A stretch of DNA of 64,000 nucleotides from contig JAHDXO010000036.1 in the NCBI GenBank assembly GCA_023382975.1, positions 24,618 through 88,617 of the forward strand, in the 5' to 3' direction. The translations under genes were made by a program, and so were the position numbers. Shown one piece after another: positions 9,199 through 21,631 of this stretch; position 1 is the first letter of the stretch; each line of letters opens with the position of its first letter. The notes below the pieces were generated by a model. It made no database searches, was not told the origin of the DNA, and saw only the letters and a program-made list of their open reading frames with translations. The stretch comes from Pirellulaceae bacterium. Its GTDB lineage: Bacteria; Planctomycetota; Planctomycetia; Pirellulales; Pirellulaceae.

Positions 9199-9489
9199 TC
9201 ACGACGGACACGGCAGTGCAGCCACCTCCAGCCGGTTATCGATCTCCTCCACCCCGTCCACCGTGCGGACCCGTTCTTGCGCGAGCTGTTTGGCGTAGAA
9301 GGTCGACACCTGCCCGCGCAGGGTTAACACGCCTTCGTGGAATTCACAAATCACGCGTCGCAGTTCCGTGTAGCCTGACATTGTCAGATGCGCCTGTGCG
9401 TCCGCCTGGACCCGCGGCTCCTCCGTTGTCAGTCTGTTTTCCTGATTCCTTAGCACAACCGCCAGTGTCAATCCGTCACTCTCCAACAT
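9199..9489 (-). CDS. BON domain protein
   Basis: The protein has 96 residues from ATG 9489, with GGGAGG 6 bases upstream; an upstream extension of the open frame lacks such a site. The second half is a BON domain: YTELRRVICEFHEGVLTLRG, then TFYAKQLAQERVRTVDGVEEI and DNRLEV. BON domains bind phospholipid or other ligands and are usually found in exported proteins, but no signal peptide is seen here, so it is probably cytoplasmic. Small BON proteins next to STAS and receiver proteins recur in planctomycetes. It lies upstream of the STAS-like gene in the leftward run. Confidence 0.8.
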   Translation of the reverse strand: MLESDGLTLAVVLRNQENRLTTEEPRVQADAQAHLTMSGYTELRRVICEFHEGVLTLRGQVSTFYAKQLAQERVRTVDGVEEIDNRLEVAALPCPS

Positions 9490-9680
9490 GAAAAGCCTCC
9501 CGCCGTCGTTGGGCATCGTGACATTGCGTCTTCGTACGAATCGTCGGTGCCGCAATTCCGCACGCGAACGATTCGCCGGTAACCAAAAAAGACCTGCTCG
9601 TGCGACCCGGCTACTCACGACGGATGGCACGAGAGTGCATATATTCCAAGCAGTCTGTGCGAACAGGGAGTGGTCCCATT

Positions 9681-10115
9681 TCAAGACGACCACGACGCTG
9701 CTGCCAATTCGCATCGATCCCTGATCTCTGTGGCGTCGCGATGGGAAGCGCAAACATCATACGAAGCCGCGCCCTCTTCCCGCTCCTCTGCAATCTCAAA
9801 AACCAAATCAAGATGGGTCCGAGTCAGGACCTCGTGGAGTCCACGACGGATGCCGCACAACACGAGCCTGCCCGCTTTCTGCTGCAATCGCTGCCGAAGC
9901 TGAATCAGCTTGGCCAGCGTCCCGCTACTCACGAATTCCACTTGAGAGCAGTCGAGCCAGAGCGTCTGACAATCGCCACGATCAGCCACGTCGGTCCACT
10001 CTGCAGCAAGCTCCTCAACCTTCTGATCACAAGCATAGCGCAGTCTGCAACTCAGCACGCGCACAACGAACACCGATCCACAACGGTGCAGCTCAAGATG
10101 ACGATAACTGGTCAC
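9681..10115 (-). CDS. STAS domain anti-sigma factor antagonist-like protein
   Basis: The protein has 144 residues from GTG 10115. That start is chosen because AAGGAG lies 7 bases upstream and because it overlaps the stop of the response regulator by 4 bases (GTGA). The STAS core is clear: FVVRVLSCRL, then TLWLDCSQVEFVSSGTLAKL, where the Asp-Cys-Ser and Ser-Ser-Gly positions match the phosphorylated Ser region of SpoIIAA-like proteins, then RLVLCGIRRGLHEVL. Such proteins relieve anti-sigma factors by partner switching. A 20-residue tail beyond the domain is unusual. No RsbW-like kinase is coded nearby. Confidence 0.8.
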   Translation of the reverse strand: MTSYRHLELHRCGSVFVVRVLSCRLRYACDQKVEELAAEWTDVADRGDCQTLWLDCSQVEFVSSGTLAKLIQLRQRLQQKAGRLVLCGIRRGLHEVLTRTHLDLVFEIAEEREEGAASYDVCASHRDATEIRDRCELAAASWSS

Positions 10116-10549
10116 GGCGGTGTCTCCTTCGTCATGATGTGTTTTCGAAACGACGTGTCCCCGGCAGTTTGTGCTTCGGCCGTTGGCCGTTGCGCAGCGC
10201 ACAAGTCCAGCAAGTGCTCGAGATGGAACGGCTTCTGCAGGCAATGCGACGACGCCACGCCGGTTCGCGCGGACATCGCTTCGGGTACGGACCGGCCCGT
10301 CACGACGAGAACCGGCTCCGATCGCCGAGCCGGTTGTTCACGAACCCAACTGAGAACGCCATCGGCTCCTCCCCACAGCATATCGAGGTCCATCACGAGC
10401 ACATCCGGCCAATGGGTCTTGAGTTTCATCAGGCAGGTCAGACCGTCGATGGCAGTGATCACCGTGAACCCACTCGCCACCAAGCGACGCTGACAGATTT
10501 CACGCCACTCGACATCGGACTCGGCCACCAACACCGTCTTCTGCAGCAT
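10112..10549 (-). CDS. CheY-like response regulator receiver protein
   Basis: The protein has 145 residues from ATG 10549 with an AGGA site upstream. The receiver is intact: acidic residues at AESDVEW, Asp54 in VLVMDLDML as phosphoacceptor, and Lys in CLQKPFHLEHL. No DNA-binding output domain is present; a tail of about 25 residues follows. It is the first gene of the leftward run and is coupled to the STAS gene by a 4-base overlap, so it may receive phosphate from the kinase network and act through the STAS partner. Upstream (10737-10774) lies an element shared with the phospholipase D-like gene. Confidence 0.85.
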   Translation of the reverse strand: MLQKTVLVAESDVEWREICQRRLVASGFTVITAIDGLTCLMKLKTHWPDVLVMDLDMLWGGADGVLSWVREQPARRSEPVLVVTGRSVPEAMSARTGVASSHCLQKPFHLEHLLDLCAAQRPTAEAQTAGDTSFRKHIMTKETPP

Positions 10550-10993
10550 CGCCAATTCCTATTCGGCCGCGAATGCGGCCTCCAGAGGTACTTCCCAACG
10601 GTCCCGAACGTGCCATCGGCGTGGCGGCCCCTCCCCTGTCACACCGTCCGTCCCCCGCCATCCCACGAAACCTGTTACGAACCGTTCTCCAGTCCGGCCA
10701 CCATCACTCTCCATCATTGCACCGCTCGCCGGCGCAGCAATTCCGGGTGCCAACAGTTTCCACGTAGCGACAACGACTAACCTAGCGACGTTGACCACCC
10801 TTTTTGGTCAGGCATGCTGTTAGCGCCCGCATTTGCCGGTTCGGGCATTTTCTAGGTGGCCCGCCGTCCCCATTCTGCGGTTAGTGCTGATGCTGTAGAA
10901 TGCGGTAATGCTGCAAGGCATCGGCGCAACGGGGATCGCTCGAGGCCGTGTTGCGAACTTCGCTGGGCACGATTGAGTCTGGACGTAATCTAA
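10550..10993. other. Divergent intergenic region of the signalling island
   Basis: These 444 bases separate the leftward receiver/STAS run from the rightward CheB-CheR gene and should hold both promoters. The region includes the shared element at 10737-10774 and a short inverted repeat, GACCA then TGGTC, around a T run near 10792-10809. A 79-codon open frame on the minus strand (10798 to 10559) has no recognisable domain and was not accepted. Confidence 0.5.
10737..10774 (-). promoter_or_regulatory. Upstream element shared with the PLD gene, copy A
   Basis: A 38-base segment matches the segment at 19753-19790 in 30 of 38 positions, by eye. Read on the minus strand, both contain CGCTAC, GGAAA, then GTTGGCA and GGAATTGC. 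The TGGCAC and TTGC boxes resemble a sigma-54 -24/-12 promoter, but the spacing is one base longer than consensus. It lies about 190 bases before the response-regulator start and points toward it. Confidence 0.4.
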
Positions 10994-13900
10994 ATGGCTG
11001 CCAAACGACAACAACCGATTCGACGCCCGAAGACATCGCCGAAGGGCGTCGAGCAAGAAGTGGACACAACGCAACCGGGATCGGGTGGCAATCCGAGTGA
11101 GCCACGGGCTTTGCCTGCGGATACGAGCCACGACGACGAACCGTCTGCCGCAACGGCTTCTTGCGAGGTGCCGACGGCGCCGTCCCGCCGATTTCCAATC
11201 GTGGGCATCGGTGCGTCGGCCGGCGGCCTGGAGGCCCTGCAAGAGTTCTTTCGACACCTACCGGCCGATAGCGAGATGGCCTTTATCGTCGTGACACATC
11301 AGCACCCGGGACACGTCAGCCTGCTGCCAAGCCTCCTTGCCAAGGCCACGCCGGTCCCGGTCGTCGAGGCACACGACGGGCTGCTCGTTGAGCCGAACCA
11401 CGTCTACGTGGGCCTACCCGGTGGTCTGCTGGGCATTTCCGGGGGCGTGCTACACCGCCTGGACGCCGATTCGGTCCGGGCTCCGCACCTGCCGATCGAC
11501 CATTTCTTGCGGTCCTTGGCCGTGGACCAGCGGGAACACGCCATCTGCGCGGTGCTTTCCGGCACTGGGAGCGATGGGACGCTGGGCGTCAGGGCAATCA
11601 AAGCCGAGGCGGGGATGGCGATGGTGCAGGAGCCCCCATCAGCCAAGTACGCGGGGATGCCGGCCAGTGCTGCCGCTACCGGTCTGGCCGACTACGTCCT
11701 CCCCGCCGCCGCCATGCCTGCCCAGTTGATCGCCTACGCGCGGGGGCCGTATCTGAAGGTGCGGACGCCGGCGACAGACACCCCACTGTTTCCCAGGGAA
11801 TCGCTCCAGCAGATTCTCGGATTGTTGCGAGTGCGGACCGGGCACGATTTCACCTGCTACAAGTCGAGCACGATCTGCCGGCGGATCGAGCGGCGGATGA
11901 ACGTGCATCAGGTCAAAGAAGCGGCCGCCTATGTCCGTTACCTCCGGGAGAATCTCCACGAACTCGATGTGCTCTTTGGCGAATTGTTGATTAGCGTGAC
12001 GGGATTCTTCCGCGATCCTCAGGCCTTCGAGGCATTGGCGGAAAAGGCGCTGCCTGGTTTGCTCGCCTCGCGCGCCGACGGCGAACCGATCCGGATCTGG
12101 GTGCCCGGCTGCGCCAGTGGCGAGGAAGCCTACACGGTGGCCATTCTTGTGCGCGAGAGCCTGGAGAAGATCAAACGGACGCCCGACGTGCAGATCTTCG
12201 GGACCGACTTGGACGCGCACGCGATCGATGCCGCTCGGGCCGGCATCTACCCGGCAGGCATTACAGCCGATGTCTCGAAGGAGAGGCTGGAGCGGTTCTT
12301 CACGCATGACGAAAGCGTCTACCAGATCCGGAAAGAGATCCGCGAGATGTTGGTTTTCGCGCCCCAGAACGTCGTCAAGGATCCGCCGTTCACGAAGCTC
12401 GACATGGTGGTCTGCCGGAACCTGTTGATCTACTTCGACGCGGAAATGCAGCGCCGCCTGCTGCCCGTCTTCCATTACGCCTTGCGCCCCGGCGGGGTGC
12501 TGTTACTCGGGCCGTCCGAATCGATTGGCTCCTTCGACAACCTCTTCGAACCCCTGGACAGCAAGTGGAAGATCTTTCGCCGCCGGGAAGCGGTTAGTTC
12601 CGTCCATCTGCTCATGGAATTGCCGCCCGAGCCCTCCGAGAAACACCTGCCGGAGGTGTTGCCGCAGGGCGCGGTGACCGGCGTCAAGCATCCCAACACG
12701 GTCGCACACGTGGAACGGTTGCTCTTGTCGCGCTTCGCGCCGACGAGCCTGATCGTCGACGAGCGCGGCAACATCGTTTACATCCACGGCCGCACGGGGG
12801 CCTATCTCGAGCCAACCGAGGGCCAACCCCGCAACAATGTCCTGGAGATGGCGCGGCACGGGCTAGCCCGTCCCCTGGGGGCGGCCATGCGACAGGCCGT
12901 CAAAGAGAGAGTCGAAATCATTCGCCCGAATGTCCGCGTCAAGACCAATGGCGAGTACGTCCACGTCACCCTTACGGTCACGACAATCGCCGAACCGGAG
13001 CCCATCCGCGGCCTGCTGCTGATCACCATCCAGCCCGAAACTCCTGCGCATCCCCCGGCGAAAGCCCAACAAGGAAGACAGAGAAAAGAACAGCCCGCCC
13101 GCGTGGCCGAACTCGAACAAGAACTTCAGTACGTCAAAGAATCGCTCCAGACGACCATCGAGGAGTTGGAAACCTCCAACGAGGAACTCAAATCGACCAA
13201 CGAGGAGCTGCAATCGACCAACGAGGAACTGCAGAGCAGCAACGAAGAGCTGGAGACTTCCAAGGAAGAGATGCAATCGCTCAACGAAGAATTGAACACC
13301 GTCAACACGGAGCTGCAGGCCAAGGTCGAGGAACTCTCGCACTCCACCGACGACATGCAGAACCTGTTGGACAGCACCCAGGTGGCAACGATCTTCCTGG
13401 ACATTCAACTCAACGTCAAACGGTACACCGAGCCGGCAAAACTGTTGTTCAACTTGATCCAAACCGACATCGGGCGGCCGCTGAGCCACTTGACTTGCAG
13501 TATCGATTACGACCACCTGACCGACGATTGCCGCCAAGTCCTGCAGACGTTGGTGCCCAAGGAGGCCGAAGTGTGCAGCCGCCACGGCAAGTGGTATCTC
13601 GGGCGGGCGATGCCCTATCGCACCGCGGACAACGTCATCGACGGGGTTGTGTTGACGTTTGTCGACATCACACGGCTCAAGGCTGCGGAGCAACAAGCGA
13701 CCGACGGGTGGAATTGCCTTGCCGAGATCGTCCAGGTCGCCCGCTACCCGATGGTCGTATTGGATGCACAGCTTCGAGTAGCTTCGGCAAACCGCGCTTT
13801 TTGCAAGGCGGTTCAGGCAAGTACCGAGGAGATTTTGGGACGCCACTTTTTCGAGGTCGGCGACGGGCGATGGGGTATCGCGCCCGTCCGTAAGATGCTG

Positions 13901-14071
13901 GTGGAACTTTTGCGGCATGATACCCCCGTCGAAGATCTCCAGGTGGAGCTTCACGGACCCGAGGGACGCCGGGTGTTGCTGCTGAACGCGCGCCCGCTGA
14001 AACGAGGCCGGGAGGGAGGGCGAATGATCGGGCTTTCCCTGGTCGACCAGACGACCACAGACCAGTCGTGA
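10994..14071 (+). CDS. CheB-CheR fusion with coiled coil and PAS domains
   Basis: The protein has 1025 residues. Order: a low-complexity head (1-70); a CheB methylesterase domain (about 71-255) with GIGASAGGLEAL, VTHQHPGH and SGTGSDGTLGV giving the Ser, His and Asp triad; a CheR methyltransferase domain (about 265-535) with WVPGCASGEEAYT for S-adenosylmethionine and VVCRNLLIYF; a coiled coil (about 690-795) built of repeated NEEL and TNEELQS units; then two PAS domains (about 800-1020). Such fusions methylate and demethylate receptor-like proteins and are often found with PAS histidine kinases outside classical chemotaxis. The histidine kinase starts 123 bases downstream on the same strand. 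Confidence 0.92.
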   Translation: MAAKRQQPIRRPKTSPKGVEQEVDTTQPGSGGNPSEPRALPADTSHDDEPSAATASCEVPTAPSRRFPIVGIGASAGGLEALQEFFRHLPADSEMAFIVVTHQHPGHVSLLPSLLAKATPVPVVEAHDGLLVEPNHVYVGLPGGLLGISGGVLHRLDADSVRAPHLPIDHFLRSLAVDQREHAICAVLSGTGSDGTLGVRAIKAEAGMAMVQEPPSAKYAGMPASAAATGLADYVLPAAAMPAQLIAYARGPYLKVRTPATDTPLFPRESLQQILGLLRVRTGHDFTCYKSSTICRRIERRMNVHQVKEAAAYVRYLRENLHELDVLFGELLISVTGFFRDPQAFEALAEKALPGLLASRADGEPIRIWVPGCASGEEAYTVAILVRESLEKIKRTPDVQIFGTDLDAHAIDAARAGIYPAGITADVSKERLERFFTHDESVYQIRKEIREMLVFAPQNVVKDPPFTKLDMVVCRNLLIYFDAEMQRRLLPVFHYALRPGGVLLLGPSESIGSFDNLFEPLDSKWKIFRRREAVSSVHLLMELPPEPSEKHLPEVLPQGAVTGVKHPNTVAHVERLLLSRFAPTSLIVDERGNIVYIHGRTGAYLEPTEGQPRNNVLEMARHGLARPLGAAMRQAVKERVEIIRPNVRVKTNGEYVHVTLTVTTIAEPEPIRGLLLITIQPETPAHPPAKAQQGRQRKEQPARVAELEQELQYVKESLQTTIEELETSNEELKSTNEELQSTNEELQSSNEELETSKEEMQSLNEELNTVNTELQAKVEELSHSTDDMQNLLDSTQVATIFLDIQLNVKRYTEPAKLLFNLIQTDIGRPLSHLTCSIDYDHLTDDCRQVLQTLVPKEAEVCSRHGKWYLGRAMPYRTADNVIDGVVLTFVDITRLKAAEQQATDGWNCLAEIVQVARYPMVVLDAQLRVASANRAFCKAVQASTEEILGRHFFEVGDGRWGIAPVRKMLVELLRHDTPVEDLQVELHGPEGRRVLLLNARPLKRGREGGRMIGLSLVDQTTTDQS

Positions 14072-14194
14072 CCGATCAGCGAGACGTTTTGTTTTTGAAC
14101 CGGCGCATCAAGAGGCGTCGCGGATAACGAACCCCGGTGCGCCTCATGTCGCCTGGCCGGAGTCTGACGTTCCACGACCAAGGGGGACGACAAG

Positions 14195-17409
<3,215 letters not shown>

Positions 17410-17410
<1 letters not shown>

Positions 17411-18057
17411 TGGCTGCTAGAGTCATGATCGTAGACGACCATCCCGCCATTCGCGAGGGCTTGGCCGTGCGGATTTCCGCGCAACCCGACCTCGAGGTCT
17501 GCGGCCAAGCTGCCGATGCCGCCGAGGCGATGAATCTGGTGAAGAGCGCCCGCCCCGATGTGGTCGTCGTCGACATCCAGTTGAAGACCGGGAATGGGCT
17601 GGATCTCATTCAGCGAATCAGGGCCTACGACGACTCGATCCGGACGTTGGTCTGGTCGATGTACCCCGATGCGCTCTACGCCGAACGAGCGCTGCGGGTC
17701 GGCGCCCTGGGCTATATCAACAAGCAAAACATGACGCATGACATCGTCGATGCCATCCGCGCCGTCCGCGATGGTAAGGTCTTCCTTGTTGAGGAGACGG
17801 CCGCGAAATTGCTGGGCCGGGTGGTCGGTCGCGGCAGCCGTCAGAAGGAGTCTGGGGTAGAATCCCTGTCCGACCGCGAACTGGAAGTCTTCCGCCTAGT
17901 CGGCCTGGGGCTCTCCACGTCACAGATCGCTCAGCGGTTCCACCGCAGTCGCCATACCGTGGAAGCTCACCGGCAATCCATCCGGCGCAAGCTGAACTTG
18001 AAAACGGCCAGCGAACTGAACCGCGTCGCCGTCCAATGGGTGTTGGAATACGGTTGA
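17410..18057 (+). CDS. NarL/FixJ-type response regulator with LuxR helix-turn-helix
   Basis: The protein has 215 residues. The receiver is intact: IVDDHPAIREGL, Asp55 in VVVVDIQLK, and Lys in GYINKQN. The C-terminal LuxR-type helix-turn-helix reads LSDRELEVFRLVGLGLSTSQ and then RSRHTVEAHRQSIRRKLNL. The start ATG overlaps the stop of the kinase gene (TAATG), so this is its cognate regulator. The target promoters are unknown. It ends 7 bases from the stop of the opposite phospholipase D-like gene. Confidence 0.93.
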
Positions 18058-18064
18058 TGGTTTC

Positions 18065-19660
18065 TCAATAGAATACCCGGAACGCCTTCAACACCTGCTG
18101 AAACTCATGCAGGTACGACCGCGCGACATCGGAGCTGGCCGCGACCACCAGCAGATCGTGGGAGAACGTCGAGGTATTGTACCAGTTGAAACTGCCATCC
18201 AGTACGAGGAAGTCGTCCACGACGCAGTACTTCGCGTGCAGCGGACAATACGGTACGCGGTGATCGTTCTGCCCGTACGTCAGCCCCACCGGGATGCCGG
18301 CCCGCCGCAATTTGGGCACCGCTGGCAGCAACGGCCGCTCCAATTCTTCCTTCATCGTGTATTCTTTGCCCGGGTCGCCGTGGCGCACGAGATGTCCGTT
18401 GACGAGTACGTGGACGTCGACACCCCGCTGCTTTGCCTGAATCAGCGCATCGATGACGCTGTCGTGATACTCGCCACGCAGTTCGTTGATCAGGAACAAG
18501 CAGAGCTTGATCGAACGCCGCGCCCGGTGGATCGCGGAGAGTATGGCTTGGTGCGGCCGGTAATACTTGCCGTTGGGCAACGCCTGGCGGCCAAAGGTGT
18601 ACAGCAGATTGAAATGGCTGAGGGGATCGATTGTATAACGTTGGACGACGCCGCCGCGGATACTCTGGAAGACGTTGTCGAGTAGCCGGCAGACGCCCCG
18701 CGAACGAAAAACCATGCCTGATTCCCAGTTCGCCCACCAGCGGTCGAAGGTGATATTGAACGATCCCAGCAGGCAGTCCTCGTCCCCAAAGATGATAAAC
18801 TTCGTATGCATGTCCGGGGCGACTTCGATCGTCGGGTCGTCGGGCATGCACAACACTCCCGTCAGTTCCAGCGGCGCACGTTTCAACCGGGCGTAGTTGC
18901 CGCTGTTGGTCAATGTCATCTTCCGCCAGTCCACGACACATTGCACTGCGACACCCTGGGTGCTCGCGTAGATCAAATGATTCGTGAAATCCGTATCGTC
19001 GATGCAATCGACGCAGACTTTGATTGTCTGCGTGTCGCCAGGACGCTCCCGCTGCCGTCGGATCACCGCGTCCAGGCGATCGTGAAGGTAGGGCTTCGGG
19101 TGAAAGGGATGCCAGGGCGAACCCTTGGTGAACTTGGGGACCAATCGGAGCGATTCGAAGTGCGAGTTGTACCAGTCGACATCGCGTTGCAGCAGCCCGC
19201 TCTCCAATTCCTTGGTGCGGTAGTGGTTCGGCGTCGCCCACTCCCGCGTAATGGCCCGCCGGTGGTGGCGATCTGACTCCCAATGACACCCGTCCATGAA
19301 AATGTATTCAAACTGGGATGCGAACGACCTCTCTCGGAAGTGGACGATATACGCAAGCTTGACACAGGTGATATGGCCCAGACCGGACGAAAATGGTCGC
19401 AAATAGAAGTCGCGAGTAATGCGTTGGTGACGATTCCATTGGATCTCGCATGGATCGGTATCGCTGAGGAACTGCTCGCAGGCTCCTTCGCTGCGGTACA
19501 CTTTCAGAAGAACCTTCAGGTTGACCTCCGTCCCCCAAAGCACCTGGAAACGGACTCTTCCCCATCGCAGGTAGAAGACCTCCTTGAGATCGTTTTCTCG
19601 CGCAAAACTGGCGCTCAGTTCGCCCTCCAGCGGAACGGCAAGTTCCTCGGCAAATTCCAT
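18065..19660 (-). CDS. Phospholipase D-like protein with two HKD motifs
   Basis: The protein has about 531 residues from ATG 19660; the open frame extends to 19756, but the upstream part looks non-coding. Two PLD active-site motifs are present: His285-X-Lys287 in MHTKFIIFGDED with GSFN after it, and His475-X-Lys477 in LHAKYCVVDDF with DGSFNWYNTS. Two such motifs form one active site, so it should cut phosphodiester bonds in a phospholipid or nucleic acid. The N-terminal 190 residues are unlike the common family and lack a signal peptide. It is divergent from an EEP nuclease-like gene. The shared element at 19753-19790 lies 92 bases upstream. Confidence 0.85.
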   Translation of the reverse strand: MEFAEELAVPLEGELSASFARENDLKEVFYLRWGRVRFQVLWGTEVNLKVLLKVYRSEGACEQFLSDTDPCEIQWNRHQRITRDFYLRPFSSGLGHITCVKLAYIVHFRERSFASQFEYIFMDGCHWESDRHHRRAITREWATPNHYRTKELESGLLQRDVDWYNSHFESLRLVPKFTKGSPWHPFHPKPYLHDRLDAVIRRQRERPGDTQTIKVCVDCIDDTDFTNHLIYASTQGVAVQCVVDWRKMTLTNSGNYARLKRAPLELTGVLCMPDDPTIEVAPDMHTKFIIFGDEDCLLGSFNITFDRWWANWESGMVFRSRGVCRLLDNVFQSIRGGVVQRYTIDPLSHFNLLYTFGRQALPNGKYYRPHQAILSAIHRARRSIKLCLFLINELRGEYHDSVIDALIQAKQRGVDVHVLVNGHLVRHGDPGKEYTMKEELERPLLPAVPKLRRAGIPVGLTYGQNDHRVPYCPLHAKYCVVDDFLVLDGSFNWYNTSTFSHDLLVVAASSDVARSYLHEFQQVLKAFRVFY

Positions 19661-19752
19661 GCTCCCAGCCCTGCAGTTGTCGGCCCGTGTTGATCTTTGG
19701 TGTGCATTATCGCTTGTCCTATCAGTCCATCGTTGCCGCGCGACCGAGGAAT

Positions 19753-19790
19753 GCAATTCCAGATGCCAACGATTTCCCTGTAGCGAGAGC
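19753..19790 (-). promoter_or_regulatory. Upstream element shared with the response-regulator run, copy B
   Basis: This is the partner of the element at 10737-10774, 30 of 38 bases identical by eye and in the same orientation relative to the downstream gene. It has GTTGGCAT and GGAATTGC boxes on the minus strand and lies 92 bases from the likely PLD start. It is sigma-54-like with one extra spacer base. Confidence 0.4.
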
Positions 19791-19945
19791 CGCTAGAGAG
19801 GCCTGCAAGTTGGAGTGCCGTTCGCTCTGCGAGACAAATCGCTCTCCATCGGTTATACTTCACGGACTAGTTTGGACGCCCGCTTGCTGAACTGCCCCGA
19901 TACGCCTTTATGGCAAGTGCCAAGCCAATAGGTTGCGGAGCCACC

Positions 19946-21406
19946 ATGCCTCCCATCGAACTACTTTACGCCAAGAGTCGCATCCTGCGACGTCCGGACA
20001 CGGTGGAGCAGGAACTGATGGTCGCCTCCCTGGTCCGGAATCTTGCCTACCGGAAGTCCGTCGAAGTGGTCTGGGCCGGCGAGGACGGCGCGTGGCGCAA
20101 TCTGGATGCCGAATACGTCGGCCCGAGCGGGGAGAGTTCCGAGATCTGGCACGCACGGACAACCATTCCGCTGACGCCGGAATCCTCCTTGCCCGGAGAT
20201 ATTCAGTTCCTCTTACACTACCACGTGGCCGGGCAGGACTATTGGGCGCCGGCCGGCCAGCAAAGCTACGCGATCGGGGCGGATTCCGGCATACGCCTCG
20301 CCGACAGGCTTCCGCTGCTGCACGTTGATTTCGCGCCCAATCTGCATGTCGGCCAGCAGTTCTATCCCATTACGATCGCCGTGCGTCAAGACCTTCATCC
20401 TGAGAAGGTGGCGATTCGCTGGACGACCGATCATTGGGACACGGTGACCGATACACCAGCGTTCTTGCGTCACAAGCATTGGCATCGAGCGGTCGGCAGC
20501 CATGCCCGCAATCCCAACCGCTACGGGTGCGGCCAATGGATCAGCCAACTGCACCTGGGGCATGCGTACCGGGTCGAGTACGCCCTGTGCTGCTTGGCCA
20601 AGGGCCGACGCTACTGGGACAATAACTCCGGGTTGAACTATCTGGCTCGGCATGACCGTCTGAAAGTCATGACGCTGAACCTGCACTGTTATCAGGAAGA
20701 TCGGCAAGAGGAGAAGTTTGCCCAAATTGCCAAGGCCATCCGGGACTTGCACATCGACGTGGTCTGTCTCCAGGAGGTCGGCGAGCATTGGAATGATGGA
20801 ACTCGCGAATTGAACTCCAATGCGGCCAGAATTATTCGCGACCAACTGGGCGAACACTACTCGATGCACGCGGATTGGAGTCATTTCGGATTCGGCCGAT
20901 ATCGCGAAGGCTCCGCCATCTTGAGCCGTTACCCGATCTTGGAAGCAGAGTCCAAGTACGTGTCGGCCTCGCAGGATGTCCATGACATTCATGCTCGTCG
21001 GGTGGTCATGGCCCAAATCGACGTGCCGTATTTCGGTGTGATCAACGTCTTTTCGGTGCATCTGAGTTGGTGGGAAAGCGGATTCCAAGTACAGTTTGAG
21101 AATCTGCGACGCTGGGCCGAGAGCCGTGAAACGCCTGATCTGGCCGCGACCTTGTTGTGCGGCGACTTCAACAACGCCGCGAACACCAAAGGCTATGAGC
21201 TATTGAGCAAGGAGTACGAAGATCAGTTCTTCAGGGCCAACGCCCAATATCTCAGTCAGATCGACGACCGGCGCATTGATTACCTTCTGATGAAAAAGGG
21301 CGGCGCGCTGAACGTCAAGTCGGCCTACCGGCTCTTCACCTCGTCCGACTATGGCCGCGTGTCCGACCATGAAGGCTACTGTGCCGAATTTGAACCTCCG
21401 GAATGA
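19946..21406 (+). CDS. Two CBM21-like domains fused to an endonuclease/exonuclease/phosphatase domain
   Basis: The protein has 486 residues from ATG 19946, preceded by GCGGAG; an earlier in-frame ATG at 19910 lacks a site. Residues about 25-115 and 125-240 are two related beta domains, each ending in the carbohydrate-binding module 21 pattern: DYWAPAGQQSYAIG in the first and YWDNNSGLNY, the family hallmark, in the second. The C-terminal 250 residues are an EEP domain: KVMTLNLHCYQ, CLQEVGEHW (catalytic Glu), LLCGDFNNAAN (Asp and Asn), and VSDHEGYCAEF (Asp-His). It should cut a phosphodiester or phosphoester bond while bound to a glycogen-like glucan. No signal peptide is seen. The substrate is unknown. 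Confidence 0.85.
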   Translation: MPPIELLYAKSRILRRPDTVEQELMVASLVRNLAYRKSVEVVWAGEDGAWRNLDAEYVGPSGESSEIWHARTTIPLTPESSLPGDIQFLLHYHVAGQDYWAPAGQQSYAIGADSGIRLADRLPLLHVDFAPNLHVGQQFYPITIAVRQDLHPEKVAIRWTTDHWDTVTDTPAFLRHKHWHRAVGSHARNPNRYGCGQWISQLHLGHAYRVEYALCCLAKGRRYWDNNSGLNYLARHDRLKVMTLNLHCYQEDRQEEKFAQIAKAIRDLHIDVVCLQEVGEHWNDGTRELNSNAARIIRDQLGEHYSMHADWSHFGFGRYREGSAILSRYPILEAESKYVSASQDVHDIHARRVVMAQIDVPYFGVINVFSVHLSWWESGFQVQFENLRRWAESRETPDLAATLLCGDFNNAANTKGYELLSKEYEDQFFRANAQYLSQIDDRRIDYLLMKKGGALNVKSAYRLFTSSDYGRVSDHEGYCAEFEPPE

Positions 21407-21631
21407 AATCTTGCATTCGACGCTGCCGAGGGTTGATCCAGCCATCGAGCAGGGCAGGGGGGAGGTCGCCGAGAAAACGTGTTGGACGGGATCGCCGCGG
21501 TCGATGTGGCAGACCGAATCGCCGTCGAGTAGGATATCCAGTTGCGTTTCTGGAATCAGCTCTTGACGGAACGATCGGGCTGGAGAGCCTGACGACCGTC
21601 GTGATGGTCCGGCAGGAAAGCGAGGAAATCC

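Noticed and set aside
10737..10774. Firm sigma-54 promoter call
   Set aside because: The -24-like and -12-like boxes are one base too far apart, so only a shared element is reported.
10559..10798. 79-codon frame upstream of the response regulator
   Set aside because: No domain, no clear ribosome binding site, and it overlaps the conserved upstream element; more likely leader or promoter DNA.
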